A DNA stretch of 64,000 bases from Fulvivirga sp. M361 (lineage in GTDB: Bacteria > Bacteroidota > Bacteroidia > Cytophagales > Cyclobacteriaceae), in the NCBI RefSeq assembly GCF_007097395.1, contig NZ_VKDC01000011.1:1-64000 (forward strand), written 5' to 3'. This document shows positions 24,901-34,346 of the stretch, piece by piece; the first letter of the stretch is position 1; every line of letters begins with the position of its first letter. The notes under the pieces were generated by a model. That model was given only the letters and a program-made list of their open reading frames with translations. It was not told where the DNA came from and searched no databases. A program made the position numbers and the translations under genes.

Positions 24901-26379
24901 TACTGCAATACAACCCTGTCCGGCATCTGTAAAAAACCAGTTATAGCTTGAAATGATAAAGTCACGGGCAGTTTGAGCACTGCAATAAAAGATACCGGAA
25001 GCCCCAAAATTCACATTGTTTCGTAAGGAAGGCAAAGCTGCCCACCCAATCAATAAATTGTCATAATTAGTAAGAGACAATCCGGAATTATTAAACATGT
25101 TGAACATAAAACGAACATTGCTCACATCCCACACGCCCAGGTTCTGATCAAACGATGAGGCATTGGAAAACATTGAGCGCATATCCTGTACGCTACTTAT
25201 GTTCCACCCGGTAATGTCCTGATTGAAGGCAGTAGCACCAGCAAACATAGAGTTCATATCATTGACACTCCCCACTGCCCAGCCGCTAATGTTTTGATTG
25301 AATAAAACGGCGTTTTCAAACATGCTATTCATGTCTGTAACATTGTCTACATTCCAGCTACTGATGTTTTGATTAAAAGCCTGGGCATTACTGAACATAC
25401 CCCGCATATTAGTGACATTATCCACCACCCAGCCGCTGATATCCTGATCAAAAACAACTGCGCTTCTAAACAGGTTACTCATATTTGTAACACTGCTAAC
25501 CGTCCAGCCGCTAATATCCTGGTTAAAGGCGCTGGCACTACTGAACATCGAACGTATATTAGTAACGTTACTCATATTCCACCCACTTATATCCTGATTG
25601 AAAGCCTGGGCTCCGGCAAACAGCTGATCCATGTTGGTAACATTGTCCACGGTCCAGCCACCAATATTCTGATTAAAAGAAGAAGCCCCGCCAAACATTA
25701 AACGCATATTAGTGACGCTGCTTACATTCCAGCCACTTAAGTCCTGGTTAAATGAATTAGCAAAGAAAAACATGCTTTCCATATCTGTCACATTATCAAC
25801 AGTCCAGGCGTTCAGGGGTTGGTTGAATAAACTGGTTTCACGAAAAAGGTCCACCATGGTAGTGATCGAAATTACGTTCCAGCCACTTATATCACTGTTA
25901 AACGCACTGGCGCCACGAAACATAGAGGACATATCTGTTACCCCGGACAGGTCCGGGACATCTGGTGCCGGAACCGTCAGGTTAGTACACCCCCTGAATG
26001 CAGCCACCATGGAAGTCCAGGAGATATCACCCCATTGCTCCACTGTTAGTATTTTTTGACGATCGCCCCCGTTATTAAAGAAGATTCTCGGAAATGTACC
26101 TGAAATAGCCACTGTATAAGTGCCCGGAACCGCGTAGGTATGCGTAATATTTCCAATGACACCGGCGTCCATCGTTCCATCGCCCCAATCCACGGTATAG
26201 TTATAACCTCCTCCTGTGGTAGGTATGGTAATCTCATTGTCATTGGAGGTTCCCGGATTATCTGTTTGCCAGGTGGTAATAAATGACTGCCCTTTCAGCT
26301 GTCCATGGCAAAAGACAAACAGGATTGTCAATAAAAGTAGGAATCGCTTTAAAACCCCGATTATATGTATCATGGCCAA
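21934..26379 (-). CDS. Giant T9SS type B adhesin with BspA and choice-of-anchor D repeats
   Basis: 1481 residues. The signal peptide (to about 31) is followed by a PKD-like opening (WGDGTMDAG). BspA-type leucine-rich repeats (DUF285, about 100-440; unit FNQDISGWNVSSVTNMRSMF) come next. Five choice-of-anchor D (ASH/Hydin-like) domains lie at about 490-1080 (unit LTISNISITGTAFS ... FNETLTITSDDADE), then cadherin/Big-like domains (ISTVDDVIIDEDGATGNIPF) and another anchor-D copy near 1290-1390. The last about 85 residues (VFIYNRWGNEVYK ... GTYYYVIELNSG) are a gliding-motility type B sorting domain. It is translated just before its PorP/SprF partner. Surface adhesion is inferred. Confidence 0.88.
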   Translation of the reverse strand: MAMIHIIGVLKRFLLLLTILFVFCHGQLKGQSFITTWQTDNPGTSNDNEITIPTTGGGYNYTVDWGDGTMDAGVIGNITHTYAVPGTYTVAISGTFPRIFFNNGGDRQKILTVEQWGDISWTSMVAAFRGCTNLTVPAPDVPDLSGVTDMSSMFRGASAFNSDISGWNVISITTMVDLFRETSLFNQPLNAWTVDNVTDMESMFFFANSFNQDLSGWNVSSVTNMRLMFGGASSFNQNIGGWTVDNVTNMDQLFAGAQAFNQDISGWNMSNVTNIRSMFSSASAFNQDISGWTVSSVTNMSNLFRSAVVFDQDISGWVVDNVTNMRGMFSNAQAFNQNISSWNVDNVTDMNSMFENAVLFNQNISGWAVGSVNDMNSMFAGATAFNQDITGWNISSVQDMRSMFSNASSFDQNLGVWDVSNVRFMFNMFNNSGLSLTNYDNLLIGWAALPSLRNNVNFGASGIFYCSAQTARDFIISSYNWFFTDAGQGCIAVYDGGDTSGTEITNGQSEAIDYGSGTLGVGKIRSFTIENRLAVDITNLDVTITGTEFSTAASLPTTLTAGTTLTIDVDLLGTTVGSFTETLSITSDNFSNTFEFILTGVVTATPEPEIVVFEGTTTASTQIQDGQTSPFDLFQGPRGTDLTREITITNIGAAALNISNISITGTAFTLGAVPPTSIVVDGMETIQIVLSGVTSGVFSETLTITNNDSDEAIFNFDVEGEIIGPDIAVFDGTNIFSDPEIFDGQVVSLDLGSGSLGVDVVRQITIANFNASDLTISDISITGTAFSLVAATPITIDAEIDGIISRVTLDLVLSGAAPGSFDETLTITSDDDDEPLFDFPVSGEITGTPAPEIAVFDVSPATEIFDGQAVAIDYGSDTQGNNINRQFIIENQGSSTLNISSISVTGTAFSLVGTAPPAIASGNSETIEVILSGSSTGTFTEVLTITNNDSDEAIFNFTLTGVITATPTPEISLFLGPDASGLAIMDGQASVVNLGSADLGTDINQTFTISNTGSGVLTISNIAITGTAFSSLTATPLTVTAGNINNFMITLSGASVGTFNETLTITSDDADEASFDFPITGTITMPNTLPTISTVDDVIIDEDGATGNIPFTIGDAESLPGDLIVTATSDNTTLITDSGIMLGGTGTSRLITLTPEPDQNGSANLTLTVDDGVATISETFVLTVNAVNDAPLITGQVVLSTPQNTTLTLDVNDVMVTDPDNNFPTGFTLFVNSGNNYTAEGTTITPATDFAGALNVPVVVNDGQDDSPVFDLLINVIAGEIMVEIDGISQASGGDIVFDDVLIGTQDTQEFIITNTGTIPLIITNITISGDDFRLISPIPDPIASGGSSTLLIAFSPTTTGVRTGRITIESTSAEDFTATLTSNGLSEAPPIEIFNVVTVQANNKHDHFEIRNIEFYDTNRVFIYNRWGNEVYKTTDYDNTNNRFIGLSDSGEELIDGTYYYVIELNSGEITKNGFFLLRR

Positions 26380-26611
26380 CTATTTTAACTCTGGAAAATA
26401 GTCCGGGATAATGTAATACCATAACGGTTTTTAGTAAACGACCTGGTTTATTTAGGAAGCGACAGTATCTCGAGATGAGTTAGTAGAATTAATGATAAAA
26501 GGCCTTATTGCACTCCTTTTAACATGACCCTCAAGTACTAAGATGATATACCCCAGGCTTTTATTCTAATGTTAATTAAGCCATTGATTACTTTTTTTAA
26601 GCTAACCTTAG

Positions 26612-27307
26612 CTACAGCATAGAAAGTTTGGACATAAAAGCTGTTTTAAACGCCCTTCCAATCGGTAGCGCCTTTTCACCAAAGTACACATGACCTTCAC
26701 TTATCCTGGTTAACCTTGAAAAATTGATAAGATAAGATTTATGAATTCTCTCAAAACCAAAAGGTAACAGTTTGTTCTCTATGCTTTTGAGTGTATGACT
26801 TATAATGTGGAACTGGTCGCTGGTAAATACTTTTGCATAGTTATCAAATGCTTCCACATACTGGATATCCGCCGGTTCAATGGGTATGATCCCTTCTTTT
26901 TCTCTAATAAAAAAACGTTCCGGCGTACGGTTTTTAAGGTCTATTTTATGGAAGGCCATTTCCACATTAACATAGACTTCTTGTTTATCAAATGGCTTGA
27001 CGATATATCCATAGGGGTCTGTTTCCTTGGCCCGGCCAAGTGTAGCAGCATCGTAGTACGAAGTAACAAAAACAAAGGGCGCCGGACGTTGCTGATTGAT
27101 GAAATGTGCCAGATCGATACCATCTTTGTCACCGGATAAGTTGATATCCAATAGTACCAGGTCAAAATTGCTAGTCCGTAACTGTTGTTGGGCCTGGTCA
27201 TAACTCAGCGACACTTTCACATCCTGAATGCCCAAATCATTGAGATGAAAACTTAGATCATCTGCTATCAAAGGCTCGTCCTCTACAATAAGTACTGACT
27301 TTTGCAC
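26612..27307 (-). CDS. LytTR-family response regulator
   Basis: 231 residues. The receiver domain has the acidic pair E9/D10, phospho-acceptor D54 (LLDINL), a threonine in the FVTSY strand and K in YIVKPF. The C-terminal half (about 130-231) is a LytTR DNA-binding domain (VEAFDNYAKVFTSDQFHIIS ... FERIHKSYLIN). Its cognate kinase is encoded 6 bp upstream and is surely co-transcribed. The target is unknown; the adjacent adhesin operon, 230 bp downstream on the same strand, is a candidate by position only. Confidence 0.92.
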   Translation of the reverse strand: MQKSVLIVEDEPLIADDLSFHLNDLGIQDVKVSLSYDQAQQQLRTSNFDLVLLDINLSGDKDGIDLAHFINQQRPAPFVFVTSYYDAATLGRAKETDPYGYIVKPFDKQEVYVNVEMAFHKIDLKNRTPERFFIREKEGIIPIEPADIQYVEAFDNYAKVFTSDQFHIISHTLKSIENKLLPFGFERIHKSYLINFSRLTRISEGHVYFGEKALPIGRAFKTAFMSKLSML

Positions 27308-27313
27308 TTACAA

Positions 27314-29224
27314 TTATACTAATTTATAGCTGGAAATGGAGAGTGTAGTAGCTGTACCATGCTCATGATCAGTGGCAATAGTAGCATCCAGTTTCCTGGA
27401 AAGCGATGTGATCATGCGCAGACCAAAAGTCTCAGTATTTTGCTTAATATCACTATTTCCAATACCATCATCTTTTACAGTTAGTTTGAGCTTTCCTTCC
27501 ACAGATTTAAGACCAATGCATATTTGTCCCTTACGACCGTCAGGGAAAGCATGTTTAAAAGAATTACTGATCAATTCATTCAATATGAGACCAATGGGAA
27601 TAATAGTATCTACATCGATGTTAAGCTCATCTACATCAAGATCAACTGCTACCCTATCGCCATCAATGCCGTAAGCAGCTCTTAGAGAACCTGCAAGGTT
27701 TTGTATATAATCCAGGGCCTCCACTCCACTGAGGTTGTCATGCTGGTAAAGCTTTTGATGGATCAATGCCATAGACTTTACCCGGTTTTGCCCTTCATTC
27801 ACCGCTTTTCTGGCCCCGTCGTCATCCATAAACCTGGACTGCAGGCTCAACAAGCTGGAAATCACCTGAAGATTGTTTTTTACCCTATGGTGGATCTCTT
27901 TAAGTAATGTTTCTTTATCCGCTAACGACTGTAATATAACTGCATTTGCCCTCGACTTGGCTTTAAGCAGCAGGTAAAGTAAGACTGTGCCTAAAATCAA
28001 CAACCCGGCGATAAAAATGAAAACATTTCGTTGGTTTACGGAGCGCTGTTGCTCAATTTCAGCTTGTTGGTTTTCAATCTTTAACGTGGCGATCTCTTTT
28101 TCCTTTTGCTCCGTTTCATATTTCAGTGTGAGTTCAGTAATAGTCTCATTCAAAGAGGTGTTCAGCAGAGAATCCTTCTGTTCAAATGATTGCTTCATGG
28201 CATCATAAGCTTGTCTGTACCTGCCTTTTGACGCGTAAGCCTGGGCTATGAGCAATTGATTTGAAATCATTAACTCATTGTTATTCAGATTTTTACTATA
28301 ATCATCTACCTTTTCGGAATAAGTAATTGCGTTATTGAAATCTTTTTTATCAAAATATAGTTGGGCTATGGACAACAGTGAATGAGAAATATTCAGCGTA
28401 TCTTTCTCCAACTGAAAAAAAGTCAATCCCTTTTTTACATAATACAGGCCACTATCCAACTGACCTGAACCTTGATAAGCATTACCCAGGTTCACATACG
28501 CTTTGGCCAGATTACGCTGTGACGCTCGTTCTTCTGCCAGGCGCACTAACTTTAAATTGTAAAACACACCTTTTTCAAAGTCGCCAATAGTGTTGTAAAT
28601 GGAGCCCAGGTTAAGCAGCGATGTCTCAAGGTAATTACTTTTACCAAAATGCTCAAAGACTTCTTTTGCCTCCATATAATAGCTTATGGCTTTGGGATAA
28701 TTACCTTGTTTCTTACAGATCAGACCAAGGTTAAACTTTGTTATTGCTACTCCCAGGCTGTCATATAGCTGTTCTCTTACACGCATCGCTTCAATGTAAT
28801 GGTCCGTAGCAACCTTATACTCCTCCAGACTCATGAACATGACCCCCAGATTATTCAGCGAAGAAGCTACCTTTGCCGTATCCTTACTGTCTCTCCTGAT
28901 TTGCAGTGCCTGTTTATAATAATATGCTGCACTATCCCATTGATTGAGGTAATGAAAAGCTACTGCCACTGAGGTAGCACTTTGAGACAGCCCTTTTGGC
29001 TCCTCTAACACTTCAAAAGCCTGATATGCCAAACGTCCGTAATAAAGTGAGCTATCCAGGCTTCTCGTAAACCATTGGTAAGATAGCTCATCCAATACAT
29101 AAGCTCTCTTGCTGGCATTGAGATCAGTGGCAAGAACATGGTAGAGACTGTCAATCGTTTTACTGTGTTGGGAGTATACTAACGTCCCCATAAGTAAAAA
29201 AAATATTGACCAAAGTAATTTCAT
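27314..29224 (-). CDS. TPR-containing histidine kinase (HisKA_2 type)
   Basis: 636 residues. Signal sequence, then a periplasmic TPR array (about 60-340; units such as AYYYKQALQIRRDSKDTAKV). A coiled coil follows (ETITELTLKYETEQKEKEIA), then one transmembrane helix near 402-420 (FIFIAGLLILGTVLLYLLL). The HisKA_2 box is LLKEIHHRVKNNLQVISSLL (His near 444). HATPase_c carries the N-box LILNELISNSFKHA and the DDGIG and FGLRMI boxes. This TPR-HisKA_2 form pairs with LytTR regulators in Bacteroidota. Autophosphorylation is followed by transfer to the downstream regulator; the signal is unknown. Confidence 0.92.
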   Translation of the reverse strand: MKLLWSIFFLLMGTLVYSQHSKTIDSLYHVLATDLNASKRAYVLDELSYQWFTRSLDSSLYYGRLAYQAFEVLEEPKGLSQSATSVAVAFHYLNQWDSAAYYYKQALQIRRDSKDTAKVASSLNNLGVMFMSLEEYKVATDHYIEAMRVREQLYDSLGVAITKFNLGLICKKQGNYPKAISYYMEAKEVFEHFGKSNYLETSLLNLGSIYNTIGDFEKGVFYNLKLVRLAEERASQRNLAKAYVNLGNAYQGSGQLDSGLYYVKKGLTFFQLEKDTLNISHSLLSIAQLYFDKKDFNNAITYSEKVDDYSKNLNNNELMISNQLLIAQAYASKGRYRQAYDAMKQSFEQKDSLLNTSLNETITELTLKYETEQKEKEIATLKIENQQAEIEQQRSVNQRNVFIFIAGLLILGTVLLYLLLKAKSRANAVILQSLADKETLLKEIHHRVKNNLQVISSLLSLQSRFMDDDGARKAVNEGQNRVKSMALIHQKLYQHDNLSGVEALDYIQNLAGSLRAAYGIDGDRVAVDLDVDELNIDVDTIIPIGLILNELISNSFKHAFPDGRKGQICIGLKSVEGKLKLTVKDDGIGNSDIKQNTETFGLRMITSLSRKLDATIATDHEHGTATTLSISSYKLV

Positions 29225-29539
29225 TTTAAGCCCGTCATATTTATCAAAACCACTGAATTTTCAGACTGTTTTGCGTCAATATAGTAAATAGTTTTTGAGG
29301 GGTCAGGTTTTTCAATCATTTCGTGTCTGAGAATTTCAAAAGACACAAGCATTCTTATAATCAGCACTTTAAATCATCTGACTCGACACTCGTTCATGGT
29401 CTGCCTTTTTATTTAGGTTAGCTTTCTCTATCCGGGTACTAAGAAATTTAATCGGGTCCCTCATGGTAACGGAACCTTCGAACATCCGAATTACTGATGA
29501 AAATCAGTATTACAACGTCTTAAATAATCAAATTTTTAG

Positions 29540-29570
29540 TTTGTGTAGGCAAAAAGTGAATTTATATTCG
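29540..29570 (+). promoter_or_regulatory. Bacteroidota-type promoter for the 29593 gene
   Basis: TTTG (29540-29543) and TATATTCG (29563-29570) are separated by 19 bp and resemble the -33/-7 pair TTTG / TAnnTTTG. The start codon is 22 bp further. The rest of the 29225-29592 spacer between the divergent kinase and this gene shows nothing else. Confidence 0.5.
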
Positions 29571-29592
29571 TGTATAAATACAATTTATAGTT

Positions 29593-30906
29593 ATGATGGC
29601 TTTTTCAAAATATACTTTCCTTTTCTTAGCGATATTATGTGCATTTTCCTGTGATGATGACGAGCCGGAACCTGATAATCTCGGTTCAAAAGCAATAATA
29701 ATAGGAGATCATATTTACACCATTATACAGGGGGACGAACAGAGTGGAGTATTTGGTCAAGCGCTGGATGAAGTAATTAAAATTCGCATAACCGATTTGA
29801 CCGGCAGGGTTGTAAGGCGAAATTTAAAGTTTGAGGCATCGGACAATGGGGTATTCACTCATGTAAATCATTATAACAGCGATACAATATCCATAAGCTG
29901 GCAACTAGGATGTACAGAACCAAACCAAACATTAAAAATAACAGACAATGTATGTGGGCTGGCCAAAAACGGGTGTATTGATGTAGAAGTTTTCGAGATA
30001 ACAGCAGAGGCCAAGAAGATTCAACAAGGTTGGTTTCAATCCTGTGAAACTTTTGGTAGCTATTCTAATAATTCTGTCATCTCCAATGATAAGTATATCA
30101 GCGTGATCACATACCAGAGTGTTTACACTACTACCGATCCTGTCAATGGAGAGTGGACGACTAACAGCTCACCTCAAACCTCCAATTACAGAGAAATAGC
30201 GTATGCTGAAAATGGTCATATGTATGCAAAGAGCCGTTATGGAAATGGGTTAAGCATATCAAATAACTATGGACAATCCTGGAAGTCCATCTCTTTGCCA
30301 AATAACTGGGGGAATCATGACATGATCATCATGAAAAACGGAGATTATATATATGCAAGGGAATATAGTCATCTCATTTATCGTAGCACGGACGCAGGCG
30401 CTTCATGGCAAGAGTTTGTGAATGTTTTAGATGAGACGAATTCCACATCCTCTCAGGTATTAGCCATTGCCAGTGATGATGATGTTCTTCATATCGTCAC
30501 ACGCAATGCGAACCATGTCATCACAATTCAAGGACAAACCATACACGTCAAAGCATATACCAATTCATGGCCTATCTATTCGGATATGTCCCGTTTTCAT
30601 GCGCAAGCGGGAAAAAACAACGTAATATTACTCGACAACAGAAATTATAAGGTCTATGGTATTAATACAAACTCAGGATCAATAACATCTTCTTCTCTCC
30701 AATACCAGCACAGCCTGGTGAAATCTCAGGGTAAGGTGTATGTTACCGATAATTCGAATACCTACAGAGTCTATGAAAACGGCTCTTTTCAAATTAAGTC
30801 ATTCGAAATGCCTAAAAATTCATCCCGTATCTCTCGTTTAAACTTTCACCAGGGTTCACCTGTATTCATCGATCACTTTGGCAAACTAAATGTCTATATC
30901 AAATAA
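29593..30906 (+). CDS. Lipoprotein with BNR/sialidase-like beta-propeller repeats
   Basis: 437 residues. The lipobox is FSC (about residue 20), followed by an acidic DDDEPEPDN stretch typical of Bacteroidota surface lipoproteins. A first beta domain with two cysteines precedes propeller-like repeats with Asp-box features: SISNNYGQSWKSISLP and IYRSTDAGASWQEFV. No catalytic sialidase residues are recognisable. It is first of three same-strand genes (OMP, lipoprotein) with overlaps or short gaps, so a shared envelope role is likely. Confidence 0.65.
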   Translation: MMAFSKYTFLFLAILCAFSCDDDEPEPDNLGSKAIIIGDHIYTIIQGDEQSGVFGQALDEVIKIRITDLTGRVVRRNLKFEASDNGVFTHVNHYNSDTISISWQLGCTEPNQTLKITDNVCGLAKNGCIDVEVFEITAEAKKIQQGWFQSCETFGSYSNNSVISNDKYISVITYQSVYTTTDPVNGEWTTNSSPQTSNYREIAYAENGHMYAKSRYGNGLSISNNYGQSWKSISLPNNWGNHDMIIMKNGDYIYAREYSHLIYRSTDAGASWQEFVNVLDETNSTSSQVLAIASDDDVLHIVTRNANHVITIQGQTIHVKAYTNSWPIYSDMSRFHAQAGKNNVILLDNRNYKVYGINTNSGSITSSSLQYQHSLVKSQGKVYVTDNSNTYRVYENGSFQIKSFEMPKNSSRISRLNFHQGSPVFIDHFGKLNVYIK

Positions 30907-30934
30907 ATCAACCATACTTCATAACTCAACTAAC

Positions 30935-31657
30935 ATGACGAAACTTTTTAGTACCCTCGTAATGCTAACCCTGTCACTTGCCACACTGGCACAGCAGACG
31001 GATGAAAATACAACTATTGCACCAACACAAGATGCCACAAATTCTTACAAGCCGGAAGCACGCGAGACCTCATTAGAGGTACAATTTGAGCCTTTTGGTG
31101 ATAACCCTGTTAGCATCAATGGCATTAGAGCACGTTTTTTCAAATCACCGAATAAAGCGGTTCGCCTGAACGTTTTCCTGGGATATGATGTAGACTCTGA
31201 CATTACCCAGCAAGCGGTCTCAAATACCAACCTGCGTGAATTAAAAGACCGAACAGCCATTTTTTCACTTAACATCCGCCCTGGTTATGAGTGGCATTTG
31301 AAAGGCACTAAGAAACTCTCTCCTTATTTTGGAATGGAAATGGACCTTGGATACCAGATCTCAAGGTTTAAGTCAGAGGTACAAAATGGCGACGATGTTA
31401 ATTACACTTTACGGAAAAATGACAATGGTTTTTTCAGGATTGGAGCAAACGCTATAGCAGGCCTGGACTTTTATGTGGCCAAAAAACTTTATCTGGGGAC
31501 AGAAATGGGTTTCGGCGCTTCGGTAACCAGGTTACTGGATGTAGAAGTTGAAAGTGATGTGACCGGTTTTCAAGAGCCAGACCCGTTAAAACGTGGCAGT
31601 GCTTTTGACATCGGCCCTAACGTAAACGTGGATATAAGACTTGGATATGTTTTTTAG
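30935..31657 (+). CDS. Outer membrane beta-barrel protein
   Basis: 240 residues from ATG 30935, where the signal peptide starts (MTKLFSTLVMLTLSLATLAQ). An earlier in-frame start overlaps the previous gene and lacks support. The mature part alternates polar and hydrophobic residues with turn-rich loops and ends in VDIRLGYVF, a terminal aromatic as in outer membrane barrels of the OmpW/OMP_b-brl type. It is 28 bp after the propeller lipoprotein gene and overlaps the next gene by 17 bp, so it is in an operon. Ligand unknown. Confidence 0.75.
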   Translation: MTKLFSTLVMLTLSLATLAQQTDENTTIAPTQDATNSYKPEARETSLEVQFEPFGDNPVSINGIRARFFKSPNKAVRLNVFLGYDVDSDITQQAVSNTNLRELKDRTAIFSLNIRPGYEWHLKGTKKLSPYFGMEMDLGYQISRFKSEVQNGDDVNYTLRKNDNGFFRIGANAIAGLDFYVAKKLYLGTEMGFGASVTRLLDVEVESDVTGFQEPDPLKRGSAFDIGPNVNVDIRLGYVF

Positions 31658-32372
31658 TCAACGGATCATTACCTACACCCATAAATACCTCGCCGTTCTG
31701 CTCCTGTTGTTGTCAGGCTGTAATGATGAGGAAGGCTCAGGAATAATAAGTCAGCAGGACAGGGACAGAAGAATAAGTCTCGAAATTCTGGAATTGGTTA
31801 AGGGTCTAAATTTTTCCGGTGTCCTTCCTAATGGAATGGCAATAAATTTTTCGCCTGGAGGCCCCTTCTTAGGAATAGGATCAAATGAATATACTTCAGC
31901 ACCTCAGGGTTTCAGCTTTTCTGATCAGGAACAAACGACAATAGATGGACTGAATTTTAGTAAAGGTAATGCTACATTAACCATAAATGGACAACCTAGG
32001 AATTATTCTTTTGTAACCTGTTTTACCCTAGGTGAGCTCAGACGTAGATTTCCCGACCTTTTTAACTTTGACCCTGGTTTTGACAACTGGCTCTATTTTA
32101 TAGCCGTGAGCAGTAATGATTATTCAGTCGAACAAGTAGTGCGAGGTGATAACTTTCGGGTGGATGAGATTTTAACAATTTTTGTAAGCCCTAACAGACC
32201 TATAATACTTTCCGGAGATTTGACACTGAAACGCGGTGATAGATACTATCTTGATAGTCGTTCGGCAGAATACAATGACCAGAAACTCACCAGTGAAGGC
32301 CGAATAACTGAGAACCTCTCAAGAAATATAATTATTGGAAATTATTTCCTGGACTTAAGGTGTGGTAACTAA
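31641..32372 (+). CDS. Lipoprotein of unknown function
   Basis: 243 residues. A hydrophobic leader ends in LLLSGC (lipobox near residue 27) and an acidic NDEEGSG stretch. I recognise no domain; the rest is beta-rich with a few charged turns. The gene overlaps the preceding barrel gene by 17 bp, so translation is coupled. The shared operon suggests the three products act together at the outer membrane. The start could also be an internal ATG nearer the hydrophobic core; the lipobox is unaffected. Confidence 0.6.
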   Translation: MDMFFSQRIITYTHKYLAVLLLLLSGCNDEEGSGIISQQDRDRRISLEILELVKGLNFSGVLPNGMAINFSPGGPFLGIGSNEYTSAPQGFSFSDQEQTTIDGLNFSKGNATLTINGQPRNYSFVTCFTLGELRRRFPDLFNFDPGFDNWLYFIAVSSNDYSVEQVVRGDNFRVDEILTIFVSPNRPIILSGDLTLKRGDRYYLDSRSAEYNDQKLTSEGRITENLSRNIIIGNYFLDLRCGN

Positions 32373-32509
32373 TGAAATAAATACCACCTAAAATACATAG
32401 CAGATTATACCTTCAAGATCAAAGCACTTTTATGTTTTGTATTGACCTGAGATGATCAGGGTAGCACTAGGATTACGGTAAAGGAAGTATCGAATACAAA
32501 ACCAAATAT

Positions 32510-32540
32510 CACCTGAGCATAGTTCTACTATGTTCAGGTG
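32510..32540 (+). terminator. Terminator-like hairpin
   Basis: CACCTGAGCATAG pairs with CTATGTTCAGGTG (13-bp stem, one G-T), loop TTCTA. It lies about 140 bp after the lipoprotein stop. The U-run is poor. Confidence 0.5.
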
Positions 32541-32861
32541 AATTATTTCCTTACAGCCACATACACACACTGTTGCTTGTTGATATATAACTTCCTCAAT
32601 CCTAAAAAGTCCTTAACTATATCAAAGAACCGCATTAAAATAACAGAACTAAAAGCTTCAGATGCAACATCAAAAAAATAGACCTTAAAAACTCTATTAG
32701 TAATCTATCTGAAGCTATTACTCAAAAAATCAGCTACTTATTTTCACTCCTCACATTGCATCATCAACGATCATATTACAAGTTTGTCACCTTTTAGTAA
32801 TATTTGCTGTCTAACATAAATAAGAACTAACTATTTTAATTAAGTATTAGAATTACTTACC
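32541..32861. other. Intergenic region with a second inverted repeat
   Basis: AGCTTCAGAT (32654-32663) recurs inverted as ATCTGAAGCT (32707-32716) with a 43-bp loop. I see no gene. The promoter for the following lipoprotein gene should be near the right end. Confidence 0.35.
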
Positions 32862-34049
32862 ATGAAGGTTATCATTGAAGCTGCACGCATTTCTTTTTTC
32901 TTCCTATGCATAATTAATTTAACCTGTTGTAGCTCTGATGACGGACCAAGCGTGGGTACAACCAGTGTTGATATCAAAGATGCTCTATTGAGTGACTTTC
33001 CACTAACTGAGGCTGACTATTTAGATATTGATATTGTGCAGCCAAAATTCAATGACAACGCTGAAGAGATCGAACATGGCTCCATTAAAATTACAATATC
33101 TTATGCCGATCGTCTGGGATCTCTGAGTTTAAGGTCTGTTAATTTCGACCTTTCAAAATTCAATATAATTCCAGGTATCGGTTCAAAAGTATTATCTGTT
33201 GGGTCACCCTTCACCTATGAGATCAATTCTACAAGAGATGGTGATAAAATCATCCACTACGATGTTGAAGTGGTTATAGAAGAAGATCCGACTGGAGGGA
33301 AGCTGGAACTAACGAGTTTTAAGTTTGAAAAAAGCCGGAATCCTACGTTATCCTCAGATATTCAAGCGTTAAAATTTACCGAATATCCAACGTTAGGAAA
33401 CAGTCGGGCTGTGTTTATCCTGGTACCCGTAGGTACAGATTTTTCTACGTTGATCCCCACTATAACGTATGAAGGGGCTACCCTTGAGTATAGTAAAGAC
33501 AACGGACCCTTTATCGACTACCCCACTGAGGGTAAGGCCATTGATTTTAAATACCCTAATAGAATTAATATCCGCGTAACTAACTTCTATGGCAATGAAT
33601 CTCAAACTTTCCAGGTTATCGTTGACGTTCCTCAACCTATACAACTGGAGGAAATAAAGTTTGTCACACCAGACATCACAATAGGAGATAGTTATCAAGG
33701 TTTTGGCATAATGAAGTGGATAAATCAAGGCAATCACCCAATCCCTCCATTATCTCCAAATTCATATATAAATATCAAAACACCCACCGGTGGATCTGAA
33801 TATAAACTTTTCAGCGCCAGTCTCACTAAAGGTGGGTCTGGAGATATAAACCCTGGCCAGGAGGGCAAAATTAATGTATTGAGTGTCCAGGCACCTGCTA
33901 TAACGGGTGAACATAGGTCAACAGCTGTTTTTGACTTTAATTTTGACTTCACACGGCACATGGTAACAGGTTTCAGCACATCGCTCAATTTTGTAGAAGA
34001 TATTTATGAACCACTGGAGTTCGAAATCAGTGGTACAGTTGTGGAATAA
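32862..34049 (+). CDS. Surface lipoprotein with repeated beta-sandwich domains (DUF5018-like)
   Basis: 395 residues; lipobox LTCCSS near residue 23, then SSDDGPS. Three stretches resemble each other as bacterial Ig-like or DUF5018-type units: residues about 40-145, 150-255 (LTSFKFEKSRNPTLSSDIQA, then PTITYEG) and a longer C-terminal sandwich about 260-395 (LEEIKFVTPDITIG). The segment that ends in INIRVTNFYGNESQTFQV is typical of cell-surface binding lipoproteins in this phylum. No enzyme motif is visible. It stands as a single gene. Confidence 0.55.
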   Translation: MKVIIEAARISFFFLCIINLTCCSSDDGPSVGTTSVDIKDALLSDFPLTEADYLDIDIVQPKFNDNAEEIEHGSIKITISYADRLGSLSLRSVNFDLSKFNIIPGIGSKVLSVGSPFTYEINSTRDGDKIIHYDVEVVIEEDPTGGKLELTSFKFEKSRNPTLSSDIQALKFTEYPTLGNSRAVFILVPVGTDFSTLIPTITYEGATLEYSKDNGPFIDYPTEGKAIDFKYPNRINIRVTNFYGNESQTFQVIVDVPQPIQLEEIKFVTPDITIGDSYQGFGIMKWINQGNHPIPPLSPNSYINIKTPTGGSEYKLFSASLTKGGSGDINPGQEGKINVLSVQAPAITGEHRSTAVFDFNFDFTRHMVTGFSTSLNFVEDIYEPLEFEISGTVVE

Positions 34050-34346
34050 ACTAGATAAATCTCTGAAATACCACTGTTTTTCAAGCCCCTTCCTGTTTAT
34101 CATTAAAAATCAATAAAATTTCCGCCTTCCATTTTGGAAGCTGTCCTTTATTCAATTAGATAATTCTTTTTTATCGTGATACTTTCATCTATAAAAAGGA
34201 TAAACCAAATGCTTTGCGCTACTGATAAAGATCCGGCCATCAATATTTGTTTTATAAATAAGCAATTGAATATATTGATTTGAATAATATCATTATCTGG
34301 TAGATTTTTGAGTTCACATTAATTGATCCAACAAACTCAAGTATCT

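Noticed and set aside
25100-25900. Regular short repeats that might suggest a CRISPR array
   Set aside because: The period (about 72-75 bp) matches coding BspA repeats in the adhesin frame, and there is no conserved repeat with unique spacers.
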